Translations under genes and position numbers: made by a program
Notes under the pieces: generated by a model
The model's database searches: none
The model's input: only the letters and a program-made list of their open reading frames with translations
Told to the model about the DNA's origin: nothing
In this document: piece after piece, positions 7,313 to 12,133 of the stretch
Layout: every line of letters begins with the position of its first letter
Position numbering within the stretch: position 1 is the stretch's first letter
NCBI GenBank assembly: GCA_025929595.1
Contig: JAICQA010000048.1
Span: forward strand, 1 to 12,133
DNA: 12,133 nucleotides
Direction: 5' to 3'
From: Xanthobacteraceae bacterium
GTDB taxonomy: Bacteria; Pseudomonadota; Alphaproteobacteria; Rhizobiales; Xanthobacteraceae

Positions 7313-7335
7313 GGCGAACGGGATCGTCGTTCGCC
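7313..7335 (-). repeat. Inverted repeat / stem-loop in the dctP leader (8-bp arms)
   Basis: GGCGAACG and CGTTCGCC pair perfectly around a 7-base spacer, 93 to 115 bases upstream of the dctP start. No U-run follows it on the minus strand, so a simple terminator is unlikely. It could be a leader RNA hairpin or a protein-binding dyad. Confidence 0.45.
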
Positions 7336-7350
7336 GGGATGGTGGGGAAG

Positions 7351-7382
7351 TCGGCAATTTCCGTCAACTGGAAAAGCGCCGA
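7351..7382 (-). repeat. Two-part stem-loop in the dctP leader
   Basis: TCGGC pairs with GCCGA (outer arms) and TTTCC with GGAAA (inner arms), separated by a 2/3-base internal loop and capped by a 7-base loop. It lies 15 bases from the neighbouring stem-loop, so a dctP transcript starting near the operator would carry both. The pairing is seen; the function is inferred. Confidence 0.35.
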
Positions 7383-7443
7383 ATGACGGTTGTGCGCCGC
7401 ACCGGGTGGGACATGTCCGCTTGGGCAACGGAATGGAAAATCG

Positions 7444-7457
7444 TGCAAACGATTGCG
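7444..7457. promoter_or_regulatory. LacI-family operator candidate TGCAAACGATTGCG
   Basis: The site matches the LacI/GalR-family consensus TGnAAnCGnTTnCA at 9 of its 10 defined positions, with the central CG at 7450-7451 and GCAA/TTGC arms. It lies 80 bases upstream of the LacI-type regulator gene and 224 bases upstream of dctP. This is the expected place for a repressor controlling both divergent operons and itself. An overlapping inverted repeat ATCGT-GCAA-ACGAT spans 7440-7453. Confidence 0.65.
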
Positions 7458-7536
7458 CAAAACCGCGCGGTGGGCCTATTGTTCGTGGGCCGCGCGGGCG
7501 GAAGCGGTGGCAGTAGCGTCTGGAGCCGGCTCGATC

Positions 7537-8619
7537 ATGCCAAAGAAGAGGCCCCAAAGATCGCGCCCTACGCTGAAGGACGTCGCGCGCAAGGTCGGCG
7601 TGCATGTCTCGACCGTCTCGCGCGCGCTCGCCGCGCAGACGAACAACCGCCTCGCCCCGCGCCTCGTAGAGAAGATCCGCCGCACGGCGCTTCGTTCCGG
7701 TTACCGACCAAATCCCGCCGCGCGCGCGCTCAGGACGCGCCGATCGCGCACCATCGGCGTGGTGATCCCCGACATCGCCGACCCCGCCTTTCCGCCGATC
7801 ATCCGCGGGATCGAGGAGGGGCTCGCGCGTAACGACTATGTGGCCATCGTCGCCAGTACCGATGGAAATCCGCGCCGCCAGCAGCGGGTGCTCGAAACGA
7901 TGCGCGCGCGCGGCGTGGACGGACTCATCGTCGCCAGCGCGCTGCGCAGCGACGCGATGCTGTCGAAGCTCGCGTCCGGCATTCCGGTCACGACCGTGAT
8001 CCGCAAGGCGGACGCCGCTGGCTTTTCCTCGGTGCTGCACGACGAAGACGACGGCATCCGCCTTGCCGTCACGCATCTGGTTTCGCTCGGGCATCGGTTC
8101 ATCGCGACGATCGCCGGCCCGCAAACGCTTTCCACCGGGCACAATCGTCATGCGGCCTTCAATCGTCACGCAAAGCTCCTGGGCGTGAGCCTGACGCCGC
8201 CGCTGGCGGCGTTCGCGCGCGCCTTCTATGAGGCGGAGGGCGAGCGCTGCACTGAGGAACTCCTCGTAACGGGGCGGCCGTTCACGGCGATCGTGTGCGC
8301 CAATGACCGGCTCGCCATCGGCGCGATCGCGGCGCTGCGGCGCCATTCCCTGCGCTGCCCCGAGGATATGTCGGTCACAGGCTTCAACGACATGCCGCTC
8401 GCCGACCGCCTGTCGCCGTCGCTCACGACCGTACGCGTGGAGCATTTCCGCGCCGGCGTCGAGGCAGCGGAGATTGTCGTGGACATGATCGAGCGCGAGG
8501 GCTCCGAAGAGCCGCGGCAGCTCGTCCTGCCGGTCGAGTTGGTCGTGCGCGGATCGACGCGCCGCGCACCGCGCCGGAACACCGACCGGAATGCGGAACT
8601 GTCATCAAAATTTGCGTAA
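7537..8619 (+). CDS. LacI-family transcriptional regulator
   Basis: The 360-residue regulator begins at ATG 7537-7539, with GGAG 11 bases upstream. The frame is open 49 codons further up, but that part is not conserved-looking and would cover the operator. The N-terminal helix-turn-helix is TLKDVARKVGVHVSTVSRAL (about 12-31), followed by the hinge with NPAARALRTRRSRTIGVVIPD (59-79) and a periplasmic-binding-protein-like ligand domain. Late motifs are FTAIVCANDRLAIGAIAALR (249-268) and VTGFNDMPLADRLSPSLTTV (280-299). It probably represses its own operon and the divergent dctPQM, with the imported compound or a derivative as inducer. The next gene starts 16 bases after its stop, so it is cotranscribed with the enzymes it likely controls. 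Confidence 0.95.
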   Translation: MPKKRPQRSRPTLKDVARKVGVHVSTVSRALAAQTNNRLAPRLVEKIRRTALRSGYRPNPAARALRTRRSRTIGVVIPDIADPAFPPIIRGIEEGLARNDYVAIVASTDGNPRRQQRVLETMRARGVDGLIVASALRSDAMLSKLASGIPVTTVIRKADAAGFSSVLHDEDDGIRLAVTHLVSLGHRFIATIAGPQTLSTGHNRHAAFNRHAKLLGVSLTPPLAAFARAFYEAEGERCTEELLVTGRPFTAIVCANDRLAIGAIAALRRHSLRCPEDMSVTGFNDMPLADRLSPSLTTVRVEHFRAGVEAAEIVVDMIEREGSEEPRQLVLPVELVVRGSTRRAPRRNTDRNAELSSKFA

Positions 8620-8635
8620 GCAAGGAGGGAAGAGG

Positions 8636-9520
8636 GTGGAAATCGGATTTGTCGGGCTTGGCGCCATGGGCGTGCTCATGGTCGAGCGGCTGATGGCGGC
8701 GGGCCATACGGTGACGGGCTGGAATAGAACGAAAGAGAAAGCCACGACGCTCATTCAATCGGGAATGCGGTGGGCCGACAGCCCGCGCGCGGTCGCGGAA
8801 GAGTCCGAGATCGTTTTCTCGATCGTCACGGATTCGAAGGCCGTCGAAGCCGTCGCGCTCGGCGAGCAGGGCATTCTCGCCGGCCTGAAGAAGGGCGGCG
8901 TCTATATCGACATGAGCACGATCTCGCCTCCAGTGAGTAAGGCAATCGCCGCCAAGTTCGCAGAAGCGGGGCGCTTCATGCTCGACGCGCCAATCTCGGG
9001 GAGTCCCGTGACCGTGACCCAAGGCAATGCGTCCGTGATGGTTGGCGGCGACAAGGATGCTTACGAGCGCGTGCGCGACGTGCTGCTCGCGATCGGGCCC
9101 AAGGTCAGTTACATCGGCGCGAGCGGCCTCGCCGTGCATATGAAGATCGCCGTGAATCTTCTCCTCATGATCGAGGTGATCGCGTTCGGCGAGGCCGTGG
9201 CGCTTGCCGAAAAGGGCGGCGTCGAGCGCGCCGTCGCGCTCGATGCGATCCTCAAGAGCGTCGCCGCCTCGCCGGTGCTCGGCTATCGCGGGCCGTTCAT
9301 CCTCGAAGGCAAGATGCCGGACGTGCCGCTCGCCGATGTCACGCTCCAGCAGAAGGACATGCTGCTCGCGCTGGACCTCGCGCGCACGCTCGGCAGCCCG
9401 ATCCCGCTCGGCGCGGCGGCGAACGAGATGATGAACGCCTGCCGCGGGCTCGGCATCGATCACCGCGACTTCGTGACCGCACATTTGGTCTATCTGACGC
9501 TCGGAGGGCAACTCAAGTGA
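8636..9520 (+). CDS. NAD(P)-dependent oxidoreductase, 3-hydroxyisobutyrate dehydrogenase family
   Basis: The chosen start is GTG 8636, with AAGGAGGG 7 bases upstream, giving 294 residues, the usual family length. An ATG at 8591 would overlap the regulator gene and has no such site. Residues 4-12 (GFVGLGAMG) are the dinucleotide-binding loop and IDMSTISPP (91-99) is a family landmark. DAPISGSP (117-124) is the substrate loop, and K170 with N174 (HMKIAVN) forms the catalytic Lys/Asn pair. K240 in the C-terminal helical domain fits the second conserved Lys. The enzyme should oxidise a beta-hydroxy acid or reduce the matching semialdehyde (or tartronate semialdehyde). It overlaps the cupin gene by GTGA, so coupled translation is likely. 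The exact substrate is not readable. Confidence 0.93.
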   Translation: MEIGFVGLGAMGVLMVERLMAAGHTVTGWNRTKEKATTLIQSGMRWADSPRAVAEESEIVFSIVTDSKAVEAVALGEQGILAGLKKGGVYIDMSTISPPVSKAIAAKFAEAGRFMLDAPISGSPVTVTQGNASVMVGGDKDAYERVRDVLLAIGPKVSYIGASGLAVHMKIAVNLLLMIEVIAFGEAVALAEKGGVERAVALDAILKSVAASPVLGYRGPFILEGKMPDVPLADVTLQQKDMLLALDLARTLGSPIPLGAAANEMMNACRGLGIDHRDFVTAHLVYLTLGGQLK

Positions 9521-9933
9521 GCAATCCTAAAATGTATCGCACCAATCTGCGTGACGTCCCCATCGTCGAGAGCCTTCCGAAGGAAGACGGCTGGGTGGAT
9601 ATGCAGGTTCAGTTCCTGGTCGACAAGAAGAGCGCGGGTGCAAACCATGTCGTCGGCTGGACGGTGCTACGTCCCGGCGCGCGGCATGAGAACCATCGCC
9701 ACCTTCATTGCGACGAGTTCTTCATCGTGCTGAAGGGCCACGGCATGATCTACACCGATGAGGGCGAGAAGCCGTCCGGCGAAGGTGACGTCATCTACTC
9801 GCCGCGCGGCTGCTGGCACGGCTTCAACAACACGTCGAACGAAGACGTGGTGCTCGTGTGGGGCTGGATGGGCGCTGGCTCCGTCGAGGACTCCGGCTAC
9901 GAGGTGCCGCCGGACCACAAGAGCAGCCATTAG
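9517..9933 (+). CDS. Single-domain cupin metalloprotein
   Basis: The 138-residue protein has both cupin motifs in full. Motif 1 is G54-x5-H60-x-H62-x4-E67-x6-G74, and motif 2 is G90-x5-P96-x-G98-x2-H101-x3-N105. H60, H62, E67 and H101 are the expected metal ligands. A third histidine, H64, and C65 lie in the same loop. The start is GTG 9517, which overlaps the preceding stop (GTGA), with GGAGGG 8 bases upstream. ATG 9532 is a possible later start. Small cupins of this kind act as isomerases, dioxygenases, decarboxylases or lyases on sugar or aromatic acids, and sequence alone does not choose among them. It lies between a dehydrogenase and a hydratase-like enzyme in one operon. Confidence 0.9.
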   Translation: MSNPKMYRTNLRDVPIVESLPKEDGWVDMQVQFLVDKKSAGANHVVGWTVLRPGARHENHRHLHCDEFFIVLKGHGMIYTDEGEKPSGEGDVIYSPRGCWHGFNNTSNEDVVLVWGWMGAGSVEDSGYEVPPDHKSSH

Positions 9934-9939
9934 TTCGTC

Positions 9940-10647
9940 ATGGTGACTATTCACGACGATGCTCGCGTCAAGCGCGGGCTGCGTACCCAACTCGCCGCGC
10001 GCCAGAAACTCTTGGCCAGCGGCGCCCGCGCCATTGGCTGGAAGATCGGCTTCGGCGCTCCGGCGGCGATGGCCAAGCTCGGCATCACCGCACCGCTGAC
10101 TGGCTTCATGATGGATCGCAATCTAGTCGCGTCGGGAGCGACGGTGTCACTTGCCGGCTGGTCCAAGGCGCTCGCGGAAACGGAGATTGCAGTCCATATG
10201 GGCCGCGATCTCGGTGCAGGCGCGAGTCGGAGCGTGGTGGTCAATTCCATCGCCGCGCTTGGTCCCGCAATCGAGCTAGCGGACCTCGACGCTCCGCCGA
10301 ACGATCCCGAGGCGATTCTGTCGAGCAATATCTATCATCGTCATGTGATCCTCGGCCCGCGCGACGACAGGCGCGCCGGTGCGATCCTCGACGACTGGTC
10401 GGGCCGCGTTTCCCGCAACGGAAATGAAGAAGCGCACGTCGCCGACCTTGAGGCTAATACGGGCTCGCTCCTCGACCTCGTCACGCACGTTGCGGCCACG
10501 CTATCAGCGGAGGGAGAACGGCTGCGCGCGGGCGATGTCGTCATCTGCGGATCAGTGATTCCCCCGATCGAGTTGGGCGATCAGGACAGGGAAGTTGCAT
10601 TCTCCCTCAATCCGGGTGAGTGGGCTTGCTCCGTTCGTTTCACTTAA
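9940..10647 (+). CDS. 2-keto-4-pentenoate hydratase-like protein (fumarylacetoacetate hydrolase superfamily)
   Basis: The 235-residue protein matches the MhpD/DmpE branch of the FAH superfamily. It has GWKIGF (33-38), A-E80-T-E82 followed by IAVHMGRDL, GPAIELADLD (108-117) with E112, SSNIYHRHVILGP (128-140) and the C-terminal AGDVVICGSVIPP (197-209). E80, E82 and E112 fit the divalent-metal triad. The usual hydratase length is about 260, so this protein is a little short at the N-terminus. The start is ATG 9940, 6 bases after the cupin stop, with a weak ribosome-binding site that suggests translational coupling. Related enzymes hydrate 2-oxo-pentenoates or decarboxylate oxalocrotonate and other 2-oxo acids. 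Which of these it does is open. Confidence 0.88.
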   Translation: MVTIHDDARVKRGLRTQLAARQKLLASGARAIGWKIGFGAPAAMAKLGITAPLTGFMMDRNLVASGATVSLAGWSKALAETEIAVHMGRDLGAGASRSVVVNSIAALGPAIELADLDAPPNDPEAILSSNIYHRHVILGPRDDRRAGAILDDWSGRVSRNGNEEAHVADLEANTGSLLDLVTHVAATLSAEGERLRAGDVVICGSVIPPIELGDQDREVAFSLNPGEWACSVRFT

Positions 10648-10685
10648 CTAGTCCGTCCAAAGACTCGCGCAGACGGAGGAATGAT

Positions 10686-10715
10686 CTCGGCCCTTAGATT
10701 GAGAGTGGGACCGAG
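10686..10715 (+). terminator. Possible hairpin terminator after the lacI operon
   Basis: CTCGG-CCC pairs with GGG-A-CCGAG (8 pairs with one bulged A) around a 13-base loop, 38 bases after the stop of the hydratase-like gene. No T-run follows, so intrinsic termination is doubtful. It may only mark the transcript's 3' end. Confidence 0.25.
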
Positions 10716-10876
10716 CTTCGATGGTTGGGGCTTAACGGAGTGAGCCTGCCGCGGGTCGGTAACGCGAACTCACTGTGCCAATGCTATGCCAACGAAACGA
10801 CCGAACTAATTACAAGCGGAGCGATAAATTGGTTGGAGAAACGCCGATTATTTCGGCCTTCTTGTCCTAGGCGCTG

Positions 10877-10923
10877 CGCTCATAACGGTCTGGTTCCTGG
10901 TTCGAGTCCAGGCGGGCCCACCA
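10877..10923 (+). pseudogene. 3' fragment of a CAU-anticodon tRNA (Met or Ile2), probable att remnant
   Basis: The fragment shows an anticodon loop CTCATAA (10879-10885) with anticodon CAT and the 3' anticodon strand CGGTC (10886-10890). These are followed by variable loop TGGTT, T stem CCTGG/CCAGG around TTCGAGT (10896-10912), 3' acceptor strand CGGGCCC, discriminator A and encoded CCA (10921-10923). The 5' half is missing: no GGGCCCG acceptor strand or D arm lies at the right distance, and the bases before the loop (CTGCG instead of GACCG) pair at only the inner two positions. The break therefore falls in the anticodon stem, a common crossover region for tyrosine integrases. It is not a functional tRNA. 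Elongator Met and lysidine-type Ile cannot be separated from this part. Confidence 0.8.
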
Positions 10924-10961
10924 TTTCGCGCGTGGGCAAGGCAGTCGTTTCCGCACGGGGA

Positions 10962-10990
10962 TTGTCGCAGAAAAAAGCGGGCGATAGTCT
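10962..10990 (+). promoter_or_regulatory. Candidate promoter for tctBA
   Basis: TTGTCG (10962-10967) and TAGTCT (10985-10990) are separated by 17 bases and match the sigma-70-type boxes at 4/6 and 3/6 positions. The start of tctB lies 74 bases downstream. This is weak evidence from spacing and position only. Confidence 0.25.
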
Positions 10991-10995
10991 CGACC

Positions 10996-11008
10996 GGTCA
11001 TTATGACC
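10996..11008. promoter_or_regulatory. Palindrome GGTCAT-T-ATGACC upstream of tctB, possible operator
   Basis: This perfect 6-1-6 inverted repeat lies 56 bases upstream of the tctB start and just after the candidate -10 box, a position where a bound repressor would block transcription. The regulator is not in the window. Confidence 0.35.
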
Positions 11009-11063
11009 AATAACGATGTGCGCCGACCAAGGCCGCATCCAGAGTGGCCGGGCGGGAAGCGTC

Positions 11064-11513
11064 ATGGTGCGGGTCAAGAGTCCGCAGGATTTCGGGGCGG
11101 GCGCTGTCTTTATCGTCATCGGCATCGCGGGCATTGTGTTCGGCGGCGACTTGCCGATGGGCACGACGTCGCGCATGGGGCCGGGATATTTCCCGACTGT
11201 CCTGAGTGTGCTGATTATCCTGATCGGGACGATCGTCGGTGCGCGCGGGCTGACGGTAGACGGCCCTGCCATCGAGCGCATTCATCTGCGGCCGCTGCTG
11301 TTCGTCCTCACAGCCATTGTCGTGTCGGGCTACCTGCTGAACTGGGTTGGGCTCGCGCTCACGAGCATCGCGATCACGCTGCTGGCGGGCTTTGCGCGCC
11401 GCGATGCCGAGCTGCGCGAGACGCTGCTGCTCGGCGCCGGCATCGGCCTGTTTGCCATCGCCGTCTTTGTCTATGCGCTCAATCAGCCGTTGCCGGCATG
11501 GTGGGGGCGCTAG
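11064..11513 (+). CDS. tctB: Tripartite tricarboxylate transporter small subunit (TctB-like)
   Basis: The 149-residue membrane protein has four predicted helices (about 12-28, 43-60, 77-108 as two close segments, and 120-138). It has the TctB pattern of an early GTTSRMGPGYFP (33-44) after the first helix and a final YALNQPLPAWWGR. The start is ATG 11064 with GGGAAG upstream; an upstream start 16 codons earlier adds only polar, unconserved sequence. It pairs with TctA in the membrane part of the transporter. Its stop is directly followed by the tctA ATG. The periplasmic subunit TctC is not next to it on the left, where the tRNA remnant lies. Confidence 0.9.
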   Translation: MVRVKSPQDFGAGAVFIVIGIAGIVFGGDLPMGTTSRMGPGYFPTVLSVLIILIGTIVGARGLTVDGPAIERIHLRPLLFVLTAIVVSGYLLNWVGLALTSIAITLLAGFARRDAELRETLLLGAGIGLFAIAVFVYALNQPLPAWWGR

Positions 11514-12133
11514 ATGGAATTCGACTTCCTCAACAATCTTGCCATCGGCTTCAGCGCGGCGTTGACGCTGCAGAACATCGGCTTCGCGCTGCTCGGCTGC
11601 CTGCTCGGGACGCTGATCGGCGTGCTGCCGGGGATCGGTCCGATCCCGGCGATCGCGATGCTGTTGCCGATCACCTTCCAGCTCGAGCCGCTGTCGGCGC
11701 TCATCATGCTGGCGGGACTCTATTACGGCGCGCAGTATGGCGGCTCGACGACGTCGATTTTGGTGAACATCCCGGGCGAGGCGGCGTCGATCGTGACCTG
11801 CATCGACGGGCACCAGATGGCGCGGCAGGGGCGTGCCGGGCCGGCGCTCGCCGTCGCCGCGCTCGGGTCGTTCTTCGCCGGCTGCGTGGGTACGGTCTTC
11901 ATCGCGGCCTTTGGTCCGCCGCTGGCGTCTTTCGCGCAGCAGTTCAACTCTCCCGACTATTTCTCGCTCATGGTGCTCGGGCTCACGACGGCGGTGGTGC
12001 TGGCGCACGGTTCGGTGATCAAAGCCGTCGCCATGGTGCTGATCGGTTTGCTGTTCGGCCTGGTCGGCACGGACATCAACTCGGGTGTCCTGCGCTACAC
12101 CTTCGGCCTCACCGCGATCTGGGAGGGCATCAG
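11514..12133 (+). CDS. tctA: Tripartite tricarboxylate transporter permease (TctA-like), partial
   Basis: The frame opens at ATG 11514, immediately after the tctB stop, and stays open to the right edge (about 206 residues of a family normally near 500). Landmarks are GVLPGIGPIPAIAMLLP (about 36-52), LYYGAQYGGSTTSILVNIPG (69-88) with EAAS, and DGHQMARQGRAGPAL (98-112), the most conserved TctA segments. It is the large channel subunit, importing carboxylates such as citrate in known relatives, powered by an ion gradient. The substrate here is unknown. It is cotranscribed with tctB. Confidence 0.95.
   Translation, partial: MEFDFLNNLAIGFSAALTLQNIGFALLGCLLGTLIGVLPGIGPIPAIAMLLPITFQLEPLSALIMLAGLYYGAQYGGSTTSILVNIPGEAASIVTCIDGHQMARQGRAGPALAVAALGSFFAGCVGTVFIAAFGPPLASFAQQFNSPDYFSLMVLGLTTAVVLAHGSVIKAVAMVLIGLLFGLVGTDINSGVLRYTFGLTAIWEGI

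Larger units (their letters stand above)
7221..7536. promoter_or_regulatory. Divergent control region between dctP and lacI-type regulator
   Basis: This 316-base gap holds no convincing gene; frames that extend the neighbours into it lack ribosome-binding sites and conserved sequence. It contains an operator-like site at 7444-7457, two stem-loops on the dctP side (7313-7335 and 7351-7382) and a TTGACG hexamer on the minus strand (7362-7367) that could be a -35 box without a good -10 box. For the regulator, TTGCGC at 7453-7458 and TATTGT at 7477-7482 are 18 bases apart and could be a weak promoter overlapping the operator. Confidence 0.5.
10648..11063. other. Non-coding stretch with tRNA remnant and tctBA upstream region
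   Basis: No supported protein gene lies here; an open frame at 10725-11006 crosses the tRNA remnant and has no recognisable domain. Contents in order are a hairpin after the operon (10686-10715), a direct repeat TGCCAA at 10776-10781 and 10787-10792 with an 11-base period, and a small hairpin GCCGA-TTATT-TCGGC at 10843-10857. These are followed by the tRNA 3' fragment at 10877-10923 and then a candidate promoter and palindrome for tctB. The base composition looks less GC-rich around 10780-10860 than in the flanking genes. Confidence 0.6.

Noticed and set aside
7390..7536. Extended N-terminus for the LacI-type regulator
   Set aside because: The extra 49 codons cover the operator, show no family similarity, and the normal helix-turn-helix start lies just after ATG 7537.
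6907..8445. 512-codon minus-strand frame across dctP, the control region and the LacI-type gene
   Set aside because: It overlaps two well-supported genes in other frames, its translation is Arg/His-rich, and it has no recognisable domain.
10816..10923. A complete tRNA using ATTGGTTGGAG (near 10828-10838) as the D loop
   Set aside because: The distance to the anticodon is far too long, no matching 5' acceptor strand exists, and the anticodon stem does not pair. An intron-type explanation would need a 5' exon that is not there.
10725..11006. 93-codon plus-strand frame in the gap before tctB
   Set aside because: It runs through the tRNA fragment and has no recognisable domain or ribosome-binding site.
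1..12133. CRISPR arrays, insertion sequences, transposases or toxin-antitoxin pairs
   Set aside because: No regularly spaced repeats, transposase motifs, terminal inverted repeats or small paired frames with such domains were found on either strand.

Overview
The window looks like a piece of a GC-rich alphaproteobacterial chromosome, most likely Hyphomicrobiales (Bradyrhizobium or Xanthobacteraceae type). This is inferred from the high GC and the long antisense open frames it produces, and from the mix of transporters (NitT/TauT-type ABC, TRAP and tripartite tricarboxylate) around small catabolic operons. No ribosomal or housekeeping gene is present to fix the taxonomy.

Layout. (1) Positions 1-3159, minus strand: an acyl-CoA dehydrogenase, a carboxymuconolactone-decarboxylase/AhpD-like protein, an ABC ATPase and the start of a secreted substrate-binding protein that runs off the left edge. 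(2) Positions 3268-4197, plus strand: a second NMT1/THI5-like binding protein with no signal peptide, divergent from the dehydrogenase. (3) Positions 4204-7220, minus strand: a complete TRAP transporter in the order dctP, dctQ, dctM, with a 4-base overlap between Q and M. (4) Positions 7221-7536: a divergent regulatory region with a near-perfect LacI-family operator and two stem-loops in the dctP leader. (5) Positions 7537-10647, plus strand: a tight four-gene operon of LacI-type regulator, 3-hydroxyisobutyrate-dehydrogenase-like oxidoreductase, cupin and 2-keto-4-pentenoate-hydratase-like (FAH fold) enzyme. (6) Positions 10648-11063: non-coding, containing the 3' part of a CAU-anticodon tRNA, which looks like an integration-site (att) remnant, followed by a candidate promoter and palindrome. 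(7) Positions 11064-12133, plus strand: tctB and the first part of tctA.

How it fits together. The LacI regulator probably controls both its own operon and the divergent TRAP operon from the operator at 7444-7457. The TRAP system would import an organic (probably hydroxy- or oxo-) acid, which the oxidoreductase, cupin and hydratase-like enzymes process. The left module pairs an ABC importer with an acyl-CoA dehydrogenase whose usual catalytic Glu is Asp and with a CxxC-containing CMD protein. The substrates cannot be read from sequence.

The most notable structural observation is the tRNA 3' fragment, which begins within the anticodon stem. For a tRNA read on the plus strand, the orphan 3' end normally marks the far border of an integrated element. 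Everything to its left in this window could therefore lie on an island, with tctBA as flanking chromosome. No integrase is visible here, so this remains a hypothesis.
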